Shown one piece after another: positions 24,599 to 34,028 of a stretch of 64,000 bases of DNA. The DNA lies in NCBI GenBank assembly GCA_965229635.1, contig OZ245894.1:3038001-3102000 (forward strand), read 5' to 3'. Made by a program: the position numbers and the translations under genes. Position 1 is the stretch's first letter. Each line of letters opens with the position of its first letter. The notes below the pieces were generated by a model. It searched no databases, was not told the origin of the DNA, and worked only from the letters and a program-made list of their open reading frames with translations. The stretch comes from BQJU01 sp965229635. Lineage in GTDB: Bacteria; Bacteroidota; Bacteroidia; Chitinophagales; Saprospiraceae.

Positions 24599-24662
24599 TG
24601 TGCATTCGACCAAAAGTGATTGAATCTTGTTAATGATTCAAGACCGATATTGCCAAAATGTA

Positions 24663-24707
24663 AATGATTCGGTATGCCCATCTAAAGTATACCGAATCAT
24701 TATTTTT
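24663..24707 (+). terminator. Strong intrinsic terminator after DUF1761 gene
   Basis: Perfect 13-base arms (AATGATTCGGTAT and ATACCGAATCATT) around a 13-base loop, followed by TATTTTT. It lies just before the start of the GNAT-cNMP gene, separating the two transcripts. Confidence 0.88.
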
Positions 24708-24722
24708 GAAACCTGTTTTTCA

Positions 24723-25790
24723 ATGAGTAGTAGTCTGATTAGCAACATTTCATTACAATGGGACCTTTGGATTGGCCAATTCAGGGCTTTTTTTCCACGA
24801 GATAAAGAAGACCGTGAAGCATGTTTTAAATTGTTGGCGCAAGAGGATGAAGAGGACCAAAAATGGCAGCTGGCGGCTTGTCAGGATACCCGTAATGGTG
24901 AAATTATTGCTTGTCTAAGGCTCATTGATGGTCGGATGGCCAGCCGGGCCAATTTTCCACTGGACTTACTGGAGGAAGACAAGCTGGCGCAAATGGTGTT
25001 GTTTGCCGACCTGGCGGTTGATCCCGAATACCAGAAGACTTCTGCTCCAATGGTGCTCATCAATCACTGCTTCCTGGAAGTGCTCAAAGCCGGTGGTCAG
25101 GCGGCCCTCATGTCATGTGATCCGGCATTTTTTTCAATGTACAAACGACTTGGATTACGTCCCATTGGTCCGGTGCATAAAAGTGGCGAAAATGACTTTC
25201 GCATTCCCATGATCTGTCTGCCTGATCAGGATTATTTGACAATGATCCATTCTCCCACCTTACCCTTGCTCAAAGGGGTTGACTTCAAACGCTACGCTTC
25301 CATTTGCCAATGGTATTATCAACTGGTGCGCGACCACCGGGAATTGCAGATCGGTTCTGCCTTTTATCCGGAAACGGAGGACGCCTTCGAGGGGCACCAA
25401 ACCATCACGGAAGGATTGAGTGAAAAGGGTAGGGAGGCCTTTCTCAAAAATGCCCTGGTGCTCAGATGCCGGGAAGGGGAATCGCTGATCATGGAAAATG
25501 ATGGTGGTAAGACCTTTGGATTTGTACAAAAGGGCATTGTAAAAGTTGTCATCGGTGGTAAGTCGGTGGTGATGTTAGGCGAGGGAGATATCTTTGGAGA
25601 AATTGCCTATATTCTGCATACCCGCCGAAGTGCAGAAGTGGTGGCAGCCAGCGCCGATACGGAAGTGGTGCTTTTCAGCGAATCGGCCATCAACCACCTG
25701 GAAGAGGATGCCGACAGGACGGTCATCTGGAGAAACCTGGCCCGGGTGCTGGCACAGCGGGTAGTACTGACCAATAATTTACTACAGTAG
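24723..25790 (+). CDS. GNAT acyltransferase fused to cyclic-nucleotide-binding domain
   Basis: A 355-residue protein counted from the ATG at 24723; the frame runs upstream through the terminator, so that extension is rejected. Residues 1-190 resemble GNAT-type N-acyl amino acid synthase/acetyltransferase folds (DGRMASRANFPLD, VLFADLAVDPEYQ, then SMYKRLGLRPIG). Residues ~250-345 form a cNMP-binding domain with the phosphate-binding cassette FGEIAYILHTRRSAEVVA, keeping the Glu and Arg that bind cAMP. No HTH follows, so the cyclic nucleotide probably controls the acyltransferase. Mycobacterial cAMP-gated protein acetylases have the reverse domain order. Substrate unknown. Confidence 0.85.
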   Translation: MSSSLISNISLQWDLWIGQFRAFFPRDKEDREACFKLLAQEDEEDQKWQLAACQDTRNGEIIACLRLIDGRMASRANFPLDLLEEDKLAQMVLFADLAVDPEYQKTSAPMVLINHCFLEVLKAGGQAALMSCDPAFFSMYKRLGLRPIGPVHKSGENDFRIPMICLPDQDYLTMIHSPTLPLLKGVDFKRYASICQWYYQLVRDHRELQIGSAFYPETEDAFEGHQTITEGLSEKGREAFLKNALVLRCREGESLIMENDGGKTFGFVQKGIVKVVIGGKSVVMLGEGDIFGEIAYILHTRRSAEVVAASADTEVVLFSESAINHLEEDADRTVIWRNLARVLAQRVVLTNNLLQ

Positions 25791-25867
25791 TCGGAAGTTT
25801 CCTGCCAACATATACCAAATTGGGCTTGCCAAACGTTTTACCAACCTCTAAACAAATCTGATATTTT

Positions 25868-26266
25868 ATGATGTATCGAATGTTGATGACATTGGTTTTG
25901 ATTTTGGGCTTGGGAACGATTCCCACTGCCACTGCCCAATTTTTTAAGAAAAAAGACGACACCACTCAAACGGAGAATACGAATAGTGAATCCAGGAAAG
26001 ACGAATTAAAAGAGGCACACAAAGATGCCAAGGCCGATGCTCGCGCTTACAAAAAAGAGCGCAAGGCCGCCGAAGCGCGTGAAAAAGCCGCCAAAGCCAG
26101 AGCGGAGGCCATCAAGGCACAGCGCAAGGCCGAGAAAGCGGGCCGAAAAGCGAAAAAAGCGGACGCTAAAGCTGAAAAATATCGGGAGAAGGCCACGGAA
26201 GAAATGCAGGAAGAGGAACCCAAAGAGTCTTTTTTGGATAAGCTTTTTAAGAAGAAAGAGCAATAA
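25868..26266 (+). CDS. Exported Lys/Ala/Glu-rich coiled-coil protein
   Basis: A 132-residue protein with a signal peptide (residues 1-24, ending TATAQ) and a low-complexity helical body of Lys, Ala, Arg and Glu (for example KAAEAREKAAKARAEAIKAQ) ending in DKLFKKKEQ. No catalytic motif. The 3' end overlaps the convergent PAS kinase gene by 20 bases. Could be a periplasmic spacer or nucleic-acid- or envelope-associated protein; function unknown. Confidence 0.72.
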   Translation: MMYRMLMTLVLILGLGTIPTATAQFFKKKDDTTQTENTNSESRKDELKEAHKDAKADARAYKKERKAAEAREKAAKARAEAIKAQRKAEKAGRKAKKADAKAEKYREKATEEMQEEEPKESFLDKLFKKKEQ

Positions 26267-28160
26267 TATTTTCCGGGATGGTAAAGTAGAAGGAACTGCC
26301 ACTGCCAGACACCGATTCCACCCAGATCTTTCCACCGTGTAAGTCGACGATTTTTTGACAATGTGCCAGTCCGATACCGGTACCCTTATACTGACTTTGT
26401 AGATGTAAACGTTGGAAAATGACAAAAATACGTTCCTGATTTTCCTGGTCAATACCAATGCCGTTGTCGGCGATGCAAAATTGCCAGAACTCCCCGGTCT
26501 TTATAGCCGAAATTTCAATGATCAGATCTGGTTTTGGCTTACGAAACTTGATGGCATTGGAAATCAGGTTTTGGAAAAGCACGCGCAATTCATTTTCGTA
26601 TCCTTTTAGTGTGGGCAGTTCACCAATTTCAAACCGGCAGTTGGATTCTGATATCTGAGCAGTCAGGTCGTCCAGAATTTGCTGTACCATTTGCTGGCAG
26701 TTGATGGATACCAGTTCCTTATTTTTCCCAATTAGTGAATAATCCAGCAGACCATTGATGAGCTTGTTCATTCTGGTAGCTGCCTGAAAGATGAGTTCCA
26801 GATGGCCGGTAGATTCTTCCTCGGTGTTGGCCATTTGTTTTTTTAAGATTCCCACAAAGGCGATAATTGTCCGCAGGGGTTCTTGTAGATCGTGAGAGGC
26901 AACGTAGGCAAATTGCTCCAATTCCTTGTTCTTGAGCGCCAGCTGCCTCGCCCTGATTTTTTGACGCTCCGCCTCCTTTTCCTTTGTAATATCCCAATTG
27001 GTGCCGATCATGCGAATCGCCTGGCCTGCCTCATCTCTTTGTACCGTGCCGAGGGCCTTGATGTGATGTACCGACTGGTCGGGCCACACAATTCGAAATT
27101 CAGTATTGTATTCTTTTTCCCCTTTCAAAGCTGCCACAAGGTCATCTCTGCATTGTTGCCTGTCTTCGGGATGAATTCTAGTTTTCCATTCGGTAGACAT
27201 ACCCTTAAATTCTTCCTCAGAAATGCCGTGCAATTTCAGCATCGTTTCATCCCAAAGCAGTTTCTCCGATTTTACATCCCAGTCCCAAATGCCCACTTTG
27301 GCCGCTTTGGTGGAAATCTGAAAGCGTTCGGTAATTTTGGAGAGCTCCTGTTTGGCCCGAGCCAGTTTTTCATCGGCCAGCTGGCGTTCGGTGATATCTT
27401 GAGTGGTACCGATAATCCGGTAAACCTGCCCTTCGTCATCTCGGAAGAGAAATCCATTCAGTTGCAGATACTTTAATTCCTGGTTGATGATAAATCGACA
27501 AACTCTTGAGTACGAGTTTATTTCGCTTGCCGGATTGAAAGCCTCTCCGAAACTTTGTTTGAGCGAGTCCCGATCACTTTCATGAAGGCAACTGAAAAAG
27601 TACTCGACCCTATTGGCTGTTGAAGCTTTTGGTAAGTTAAGGATTTCATGCATTCTGTCATCCCAGTGTGTTTTTTGCGACTGTGGGTACCAGTCAAAAT
27701 AGCCGATGCCGGTCGTTTTTAAGGCGAGCTTCAATCTGCTTTCACTCTCTCTTAGTGCCTGCTCCAGGGCCTTTTGGGGCCGAAGGTCGGTCACACTCGC
27801 TCGCACCAACATCTTCTCGTACGGAGGAAAGCGCACCAATCTGATTTCACACGGAATTTCGTTGCCATCGCGATCAATATGAATCCAGTCAAAGATGGGA
27901 TTCCCGCCTTGCAGGGCAGCTTCGAGGTAGTGCTTGACTAAAGTGACTGCGTCCTCACCGTTGATCGTAGCGGGACTAAGGTGTTCCGGACTGCGCTGAC
28001 TGAGCTCCTCCGCAGAAAACTTAAAAAAGTCGATGGCGTTTTGATTAAAATCTACCCAGCTATTCTTTGCTACATCGTAAATCAGGACCGCCTCTGGTGC
28101 ATTGTCGATCAATACCCTGGTGCGCTGCTGATCATTTGAGTAGTCCATTGTCTTACTCAT
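26247..28160 (-). CDS. Multi-PAS sensor histidine kinase
   Basis: A 637-residue cytoplasmic kinase with no membrane helix. Three PAS/PAC modules are seen: about 14-128, 140-260 (ending RIIGTTQDITERQ) and 275-397 (ending RMIGTNWDITKEK). The HisKA motif ASHDLQEPLRT holds His423, followed by HATPase boxes: N (NLISNAIKFRKP), G1 (DNGIGIDQENQERIF) and G2 (GTGIGLAHCQKIV). It autophosphorylates on His and probably passes the phosphate to an unlinked regulator, since no receiver is adjacent. A TAnnTTTG-like element at 28252-28259 may be its promoter. Confidence 0.93.
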   Translation of the reverse strand: MSKTMDYSNDQQRTRVLIDNAPEAVLIYDVAKNSWVDFNQNAIDFFKFSAEELSQRSPEHLSPATINGEDAVTLVKHYLEAALQGGNPIFDWIHIDRDGNEIPCEIRLVRFPPYEKMLVRASVTDLRPQKALEQALRESESRLKLALKTTGIGYFDWYPQSQKTHWDDRMHEILNLPKASTANRVEYFFSCLHESDRDSLKQSFGEAFNPASEINSYSRVCRFIINQELKYLQLNGFLFRDDEGQVYRIIGTTQDITERQLADEKLARAKQELSKITERFQISTKAAKVGIWDWDVKSEKLLWDETMLKLHGISEEEFKGMSTEWKTRIHPEDRQQCRDDLVAALKGEKEYNTEFRIVWPDQSVHHIKALGTVQRDEAGQAIRMIGTNWDITKEKEAERQKIRARQLALKNKELEQFAYVASHDLQEPLRTIIAFVGILKKQMANTEEESTGHLELIFQAATRMNKLINGLLDYSLIGKNKELVSINCQQMVQQILDDLTAQISESNCRFEIGELPTLKGYENELRVLFQNLISNAIKFRKPKPDLIIEISAIKTGEFWQFCIADNGIGIDQENQERIFVIFQRLHLQSQYKGTGIGLAHCQKIVDLHGGKIWVESVSGSGSSFYFTIPENIIALSS

Positions 28161-28251
28161 TGATTAAAGTTTTCTACGAGGGGCTGTGGTTGTAGTAGAA
28201 CACTATACCAGTTCAATGGTTTATACTGGAGGGCAGCTAGCGTTACATACA

Positions 28252-28259
28252 CAAAGTTA
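28252..28259 (-). promoter_or_regulatory. Possible Bacteroidota -7 element for PAS kinase
   Basis: The minus strand reads TAACTTTG, matching TAnnTTTG, about 92 bases before the PAS kinase start. No well-spaced -33 TTG was found, so the call is tentative. Confidence 0.35.
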
Positions 28260-28384
28260 CAAAATAAAGTGTAGGAAAAGTCTCATCAAAACGAATTTCA
28301 TATACAATTTTGTATGGCTAGTATTTTGCGTGAATGACGACGCTTAGGGGGAATGCAGGATAACTTTCGGTTAAAAAAATATTT

Positions 28385-28392
28385 TAATTTTG
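28385..28392 (+). promoter_or_regulatory. Likely Bacteroidota -7 promoter element
   Basis: TAATTTTG matches TAnnTTTG and sits 29 bases before the ATG at 28422, with a TTT-rich possible -33 region about 17 bases upstream. It would drive the lipoprotein gene. Confidence 0.5.
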
Positions 28393-28421
28393 CCCAACTA
28401 TTCTAATTAAACGGATATTCA

Positions 28422-29123
28422 ATGATGTATTTAAGAGCTATTTTTCTATTGGTCTTGTTGAGTACTTTCTCCTGCCTGAAAGAACCGGCTTGTCCCAGCG
28501 AGCAATTTGAGGGCGACTACCCACTCGGCGAAGAAGCCAAGACTTACAACCCCTATGATACCGAAAATGCCAAAGCCATCTTTAAGAATGAAATGGGAGA
28601 AGAATTTTCATTCTCTATTCAAAATGTGGACCTGATCACCACTTCAGGCAATATCTTTCCCGGGGCTTGTCCGGAAGATCCCAGCCAAACCGTGGCGCTA
28701 ATTACCTCTGGAACCTATTTCCTGATTGATCTAAAAAGTGAAAACCTGGCTTTGGACTTTCAGATTAACATTGCCAATGAGCACAATCCAGCCGAGGAAT
28801 CCATTCCCACCTATGTGGAAGGAGATCGCCTGGCCATTATCGCGTTTTCTGACCAGCTGGTTTCGGGCCGACAAACGGTACTTTACCACCGTATTGATCA
28901 GATGGATGTAGATGGAAATCCCGTTGATCACACCGATAATTCTAGCATCCAGGATACGCTTTCTTTGCTCAATTACGAGTACTACGATGTGATTGTCAAC
29001 AACGACACCGGATTTGTTACCGATCCTGATTATACGGTCTATTACAACAAATCCAAAGGATTGGTTGGTTTTAGAATTGAAGACACCGGAGCCGAATTTG
29101 CCCTTGATCGCATTGAAAATTGA
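28422..29123 (+). CDS. Putative lipoprotein of unknown function
   Basis: A 233-residue protein with a lipoprotein-type signal (hydrophobic segment ending LLSTFSC, Cys at 18). The body is strand-rich with many acidic residues and one later Cys (FPGACPEDPS). No known domain was recognised. It is monocistronic, with a promoter element at 28385-28392 and a large nested inverted repeat immediately after the stop codon (29126-29232). Confidence 0.78.
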   Translation: MMYLRAIFLLVLLSTFSCLKEPACPSEQFEGDYPLGEEAKTYNPYDTENAKAIFKNEMGEEFSFSIQNVDLITTSGNIFPGACPEDPSQTVALITSGTYFLIDLKSENLALDFQINIANEHNPAEESIPTYVEGDRLAIIAFSDQLVSGRQTVLYHRIDQMDVDGNPVDHTDNSSIQDTLSLLNYEYYDVIVNNDTGFVTDPDYTVYYNKSKGLVGFRIEDTGAEFALDRIEN

Positions 29124-29125
29124 GG

Positions 29126-29232
29126 TTCTTTGACAAATTTCGTGATTCAAAGTCAATCGAAAAGGACAAGCAAAAGCGACTAGCAGAAGCGTTGCTTGTC
29201 CTTTTAGCTTGACCACGAAATTTGTCAAAGAA
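29126..29232. repeat. Nested perfect inverted repeats (107 bases)
   Basis: The outer arms are 19 perfect bases (29126-29144 TTCTTTGACAAATTTCGTG with 29214-29232). Inside them are 14-base perfect arms (29160-29173 AAAAGGACAAGCAA with 29192-29205), and the inner right arm ends in TTTT. The inner hairpin could terminate the lipoprotein transcript. The outer arms are not needed for that and suggest a REP/MITE-like element or a structured RNA. Confidence 0.8.
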
Positions 29233-29368
29233 GGAAAATTAATTTGCACCACAAAATAGTCCGGCGGTTCATCGCTCCACATTACAACTCATCGCATTAA
29301 CTCGACAACTGAGTCATCTTTTTTTGCTACCTGGCTCCATTTTGGGCCAAATTTGAAGCAAAAAAGAG

Positions 29369-31543
29369 ATGAAAATGCGAATCCTACTACCCGTTCTACT
29401 CCTGATCTGTTTCCATTTTTCTGTCATTGGACAACATTGGATCAAGGGATCGGTAACCGATGCCCAAGGGGTACCGGTGGTGGGAGCCAATATTTTCCTC
29501 CAGGATACCTATGATGGCACTTCCACCGATGTCGACGGTCATTATGCATTTTCAACCGGGGAGCAAGGCAATCAAGTGTTGGTGGCTACCTACCTGGGGT
29601 ATAAGGAATACCGTCGCGACATTCAGCTTACTGAGGATACGCTCTTATTGGAAATCACCCTGAAGGAAGATGCCTTTGAACTGGAAAGTGTGGTCATCAC
29701 TGCCGGTGCTTTTGAAGCCAGTGACGAAGGCAAACGCGAGGTGCTCAAACCGCTAGACATTGTCACCACCGCGGGCGTCACTGCCGATATTGCCGGTGCC
29801 CTAAATACATTGCCCGGAACGCAAACGGTAGGAGAATCGGGCAGGTTATTTGTGCGCGGTGGTGAGGGGTATGAGACCAAGACCTTCATCGATGGCATGC
29901 AGGTGATGAATTTCTACAGTCCATCAGCACCCAACACACCAGGTCGGTCGCGCTTTATGCCGTTTATGTTTAGTGGAACGAGTTTCAGCACCGGCGGCTA
30001 TTCTGCGGAGTATGGACAAGCGCTTTCTTCGGCATTGATCCTGAGTTCCAAGTTTTTGGCTACGCAAAACCGCATCGATCTCTCTCTGATGACGGTTGGT
30101 GCCGATGCTTCGATCACTCGCGCCTGGGAAAAGGCGTCTCTTTCGGCGAAAGCTCAATACACCAACCTCGATCCTTATATGGGCTTCATCAACCAGGATA
30201 TTGACTGGATCGATGCGCCAACTTCAATGGAGGGGTCGGCGGCTTATCGCCAAAAGATCAGTTCTTCGGGAGTGCTCAAGGTCTTTGGAAACTTCAACCG
30301 TTCCAGCTTTACACTCAACCAATATGCAATAGGAAAACCCGAGCAAAAAACGCGAACCAGTATTGCCAATCAGTATACCTATTTGAATACAATGGTGCAG
30401 GAAACGATCGGCAACGGCTGGACAATTAAAGGAGGTTTTTCTTACACCAGCAACCGGGATGATATCGGTTTGAGTACCGATGAAGTTGACCAGTCAGAAA
30501 AGGGTATGCACACCAAGCTGGTCTTATCAAAAAACCTTTCGGGAAATGTATCCATTAGGGCTGGCGCCGAATATTTCAACCGGCATTTCTACCAGGATTT
30601 CTACAGTCTGATGGATACTTTTACGAATCGTTACAACTTTACCGAAAATCTGGGAGCGGCCTTTGCGGAGTCGGATATCTTTATCACCAAAAATCTGCTG
30701 GCCAGGGTAGGAGTGAGGACGGAATACAATGCTTTGAGCGAACAATTTCACCTGGCCCCTCGTTTATCACTGGCCTTTAAAACTTCGGAAAAGAGCCAGA
30801 TTTCGGCTGCTTTTGGGCAGTTTCAACAATCGCCGAATACGGAGTGGCTGATGGTGGCCAATGACCTCAAGGCCGAAGCCGCTGACCACTATATTCTCAA
30901 TTACCAGATCAGTGACCAAAAGCAGACTTTCCGCATCGAAGTTTTTCAAAAAAACTACCGGAATCTGGTGCGATACCTTCCTGGTCAGTTGATGAATCCC
31001 GAAGCTTATGCCAATAGTGGATCTGGTTATGCACGGGGCTTCGATATCTTCTGGAGGGACAATAAGACCTTAAAAAATACGGATTACTGGATTTCTTACT
31101 CCTATCTGGATACCGAAAGACAGTACCGGGATTATCCCAAAAGCGCCACTCCGGCATTTGCCTCCAGGCACAACCTTTCGGTGGTATACAAACACTTTAT
31201 CAATCCCTTGAAGACACAGGTTGGCGCAACCTATACCTTTGCCAGCTCGCGCGCCTACACCGACCCTAATGAGGAAGGTTTTTTGAACCAGCAGACGCCG
31301 GCTTACCACGATATCAGCGCCAATTTCAGCTATTTGCTGCGGCAAAATATCATCATCCATGGTAGTGTCAATAATCTTTTGGGTAGTAACCAGATTTTTG
31401 GCTACCAATTTGCCGATACACCCGATGAAACCGGTCATTACGCCAGTCGCGCCATTCGCCCGCCGGCCAGGCGCTTTTTGTTTCTCGGGGTATTCATCAC
31501 TTTCTCGAAAAAGGCAGTATTGAATCAACTGCCAAATCTGTAA
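29369..31543 (+). CDS. TonB-dependent receptor
   Basis: A 724-residue outer-membrane receptor. It has a signal peptide (1-21, ending VIGQ), a carboxypeptidase-regulatory-like domain (about 22-100; GVPVVGANIFLQDTYDG), a plug domain (about 110-240; SVVITAGAFEAS, LFVRGGEGYETKTFIDGMQV) and a beta-barrel to the C-terminus. It heads an apparent operon with a TPR protein, a LytS-type kinase and a LytTR regulator, so import or binding of its ligand may be coupled to that pair. It would take energy from TonB-ExbBD; the ligand is unknown. Confidence 0.92.
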   Translation: MKMRILLPVLLLICFHFSVIGQHWIKGSVTDAQGVPVVGANIFLQDTYDGTSTDVDGHYAFSTGEQGNQVLVATYLGYKEYRRDIQLTEDTLLLEITLKEDAFELESVVITAGAFEASDEGKREVLKPLDIVTTAGVTADIAGALNTLPGTQTVGESGRLFVRGGEGYETKTFIDGMQVMNFYSPSAPNTPGRSRFMPFMFSGTSFSTGGYSAEYGQALSSALILSSKFLATQNRIDLSLMTVGADASITRAWEKASLSAKAQYTNLDPYMGFINQDIDWIDAPTSMEGSAAYRQKISSSGVLKVFGNFNRSSFTLNQYAIGKPEQKTRTSIANQYTYLNTMVQETIGNGWTIKGGFSYTSNRDDIGLSTDEVDQSEKGMHTKLVLSKNLSGNVSIRAGAEYFNRHFYQDFYSLMDTFTNRYNFTENLGAAFAESDIFITKNLLARVGVRTEYNALSEQFHLAPRLSLAFKTSEKSQISAAFGQFQQSPNTEWLMVANDLKAEAADHYILNYQISDQKQTFRIEVFQKNYRNLVRYLPGQLMNPEAYANSGSGYARGFDIFWRDNKTLKNTDYWISYSYLDTERQYRDYPKSATPAFASRHNLSVVYKHFINPLKTQVGATYTFASSRAYTDPNEEGFLNQQTPAYHDISANFSYLLRQNIIIHGSVNNLLGSNQIFGYQFADTPDETGHYASRAIRPPARRFLFLGVFITFSKKAVLNQLPNL

Positions 31544-31572
31544 TTAACTTAAATCACTATAAAAACAATATC

Positions 31573-32214
31573 ATGAAAAATTTCCAATTCATCATTTGCG
31601 CTTTATTCCTGGGTTTTACCCTTTCTGCCAATGCTTCCACAAAATACGAAGAGGCCATGCTATCGGCCATCGATAAATTGTACCAGGCTCATTCTCCGGA
31701 AGATTTTCAGGCTGCGGCCAATACTTTTGATCGCATTGCCAAGAAGGAAACGGATAAATGGCATCCGCTCTATTACAGTGCTTATGCCCACGTGATCCTG
31801 AGTACCATGATTGAAGGCAATGACAAAAAAGATGAGCAATTGGATCAGGCCTTAGCGTTGGTCAAAGCCGCCAAGGAACTGCAACCCAACAATAGCGAGA
31901 TTGTGGCGATGGAGGGTTTTGTGCACATGTTGCGCATTCCCATTGATCCGGCTACGCGCGGACAGCAGTACTCCGGTATGGCCTTTGGATCACTACAAAA
32001 GGCAGTGGCTCTCGATCCCGAAAATCCAAGAGCCTTGATGTTGCTTTCCGATATGCAGATGGGAACTGCCCGTTTCTTTGGCAATGGGACAACTGAAGCC
32101 TGCAATACTTTGCACAAAGCTTTAGAACTATACGAAACTTTCCAACCTGCCGGCACTCTTGATCCCACCTGGGGGCAAAACTGGGCAGAGCAGAAGAAAA
32201 AGGAATGTGAATAA
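31573..32214 (+). CDS. Exported TPR-like protein
   Basis: A 213-residue protein with a signal peptide (1-21, ending ANAS) and helical repeats (YEEAMLSAIDKLYQAHS, DQALALVKAAKELQPNN, GSLQKAVALDPENPRALMLL) typical of TPR/Sel1-like proteins. It is 29 bases after the TonB receptor and 16 bases before the LytS kinase, suggesting it forms part of the same transport or sensing unit in the periplasm. The only long operon partner without an obvious enzyme role. Confidence 0.83.
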   Translation: MKNFQFIICALFLGFTLSANASTKYEEAMLSAIDKLYQAHSPEDFQAAANTFDRIAKKETDKWHPLYYSAYAHVILSTMIEGNDKKDEQLDQALALVKAAKELQPNNSEIVAMEGFVHMLRIPIDPATRGQQYSGMAFGSLQKAVALDPENPRALMLLSDMQMGTARFFGNGTTEACNTLHKALELYETFQPAGTLDPTWGQNWAEQKKKECE

Positions 32215-32230
32215 ATACTATCTTCACGCT

Positions 32231-33265
32231 ATGGAAGAGCATCCAAAATCCTGGAAAAAACATCTAAAGGAATCGCTGCTGATCTTTGTGGTTGGGATCT
32301 GTTTTAATTTGCTGTTTTGTCCCCAATGTGTCTTTCATCTGGCCTACAGCTGGCAGGACTTTCTCTTTACCGGTTTTCTTTGGGTGCTGTTGTGGAAAGG
32401 TAACGAATGGATGGCTGAATTTCCCAATCGATTTATTTCCTGGAAGGAGCAGCCCATGCTGCGCATGGTTGTTGGTTTGTTGGGGCATATCGTTTATTCT
32501 TTCCTGGCCAGTGTGGTCTTGTTTCAGGTCTTTGAATTTTTGATCAATGGTCAATTTAAATCTTTGAATCTACAGCAACTGGTCGGATTTAATTTTACCG
32601 TAGTCGTGATTTCCGTGGTGATTTCTCTCTTTATGACTGCCCGGAGCTTCCTATTGTCCTGGCGTGATTTGGCTGTTGAACACGAAAAGCTGAAGGCCGA
32701 GTCGATGGCTTCGCGGTTTGCCTCCTTGAAGGCTCAGGTCAATCCCCATTTTTTGTTCAATAGCCTGAATGTACTTTCGGGATTGGTGTACCAGGATGCA
32801 GATTTATCGGCTCAGTTTATTAAGAAATTATCAGAAGTTTATCGCTACGTTTTGGACCGCCAGGAGGAGGAATTAGTGCCTTTGGCAGAGGAGTTGGAAT
32901 TTGTAGAATCGGTGGTGTTTTTGCAGAAAATTCGCTTTGGTGAAAACCTCAAAGTGTGTATGGATGTCCCACAGGTTAATGAATACGTAGTACCCCCGGT
33001 GGCCTTGCAGATGTTGCTGGAAAATGCTATTAAGCACAATGTGATTACTGCGGAAAAACCACTGCACATTCAGCTCAAGATAGAAGGTGATAATCTGATA
33101 GTCAGCAATACGCTGCAACCCAAAACAGTGATGAAAGACAGCCTGGGCATCGGCCTGGAGAATATTCGGCGCAGATACGGCTTTTTGACCGACCGACCTG
33201 TGGAGGTAAGTCAAACGGAAACGGCTTTTATTGTAAAACTGCCCTTAATCAGCCAGCAAGCATGA
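32231..33265 (+). CDS. LytS/YehU-type sensor histidine kinase
   Basis: A 344-residue kinase counted from the ATG at 32231; an upstream ATG at 32159 is in frame but overlaps the TPR gene. Four membrane helices fill residues ~15-140. The kinase domain has NPHFLFNSLN with His173, N box LLENAIKHN and G box GIGLENIRRRYG. It overlaps the next gene by ATGA and should phosphorylate that LytTR regulator. A Cys pair in LLFCPQCVFH near residue 29-33 is unusual in the first helix and might bind metal or sense redox. Confidence 0.92.
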   Translation: MEEHPKSWKKHLKESLLIFVVGICFNLLFCPQCVFHLAYSWQDFLFTGFLWVLLWKGNEWMAEFPNRFISWKEQPMLRMVVGLLGHIVYSFLASVVLFQVFEFLINGQFKSLNLQQLVGFNFTVVVISVVISLFMTARSFLLSWRDLAVEHEKLKAESMASRFASLKAQVNPHFLFNSLNVLSGLVYQDADLSAQFIKKLSEVYRYVLDRQEEELVPLAEELEFVESVVFLQKIRFGENLKVCMDVPQVNEYVVPPVALQMLLENAIKHNVITAEKPLHIQLKIEGDNLIVSNTLQPKTVMKDSLGIGLENIRRRYGFLTDRPVEVSQTETAFIVKLPLISQQA

Positions 33266-34026
33266 AACGCATTGTAATCATTGAAGACGAACCTTTTGCG
33301 GCTGATCACCTGGAGGTATTAATCTGTCAGCTGAAGCCGGAAATGCAAGTGGTGGCCAAAATTCCCACAGTAAAAAAATCGGTCCAATGGCTGCAAAATC
33401 ATCAGAATTATGATCTGGTCTTTACCGATATTCAACTGGCCGATGGCATTTGTTTTGAGATTTTTCAACAGATTCAAATTGCCGCACCGGTCATTTTTAC
33501 CACCGCCTATGACCAGTATGCCCTGCGTGCCTTTAAGGTCAATAGTGTTGACTATTTGTTGAAACCCATTGATAAACCTTCATTGGTGAGTGCTTTTGAA
33601 AAACTGGAGGCACTGCGAGGCCCTGAGCAGTCTCAAGCTATTTTGAGTTCACAGCAGCTGGAGCGCTTAATGCAATCTATGCGCCCGGAATACAAGCAGC
33701 GGTTTGCCATCAAAATCGGAGACCATATCAAGTTGATTCCAACGACGGAGGTACTTTATTTTCAAAGCCAGCATAAGATCACCTACCTCACCACGGAAGG
33801 TGGTAAGCGATATCCGGTACAGTATACTTTACAGGAGCTGGAGGATTTGCTCGATGCCCGGCAGTTTTTCCGCATCAACCGACAAACGTTGTTGAGCGAT
33901 CGCTCCATTGAGGATGTAGCGACTATTAATAATAGTCGGCTTAAGGTGAAAGTCCCCTTTAAGAAGGAGGCAGAAGTGGTGAGTCGGGAGCGCTGCGCGG
34001 ATTTTAAGGATTGGCTGGATCGATGA
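33262..34026 (+). CDS. LytTR-family response regulator
   Basis: A 254-residue regulator. The receiver (1-120) has IEDEP, acceptor Asp in DLVFTDIQLADG (near 53), FTTAYDQYALRAF and the Lys in YLLKPIDKP. The LytTR DNA-binding domain (about 150-254) has VLYFQSQHKITYLTTEGG, QFFRINRQTLLS and LKVKVPFKKEAEVVS. Coupled to the LytS kinase by four bases. Likely controls its own operon, including the TonB receptor at 29369. Confidence 0.93.
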   Translation: MKRIVIIEDEPFAADHLEVLICQLKPEMQVVAKIPTVKKSVQWLQNHQNYDLVFTDIQLADGICFEIFQQIQIAAPVIFTTAYDQYALRAFKVNSVDYLLKPIDKPSLVSAFEKLEALRGPEQSQAILSSQQLERLMQSMRPEYKQRFAIKIGDHIKLIPTTEVLYFQSQHKITYLTTEGGKRYPVQYTLQELEDLLDARQFFRINRQTLLSDRSIEDVATINNSRLKVKVPFKKEAEVVSRERCADFKDWLDR

Positions 34027-34028
34027 GG

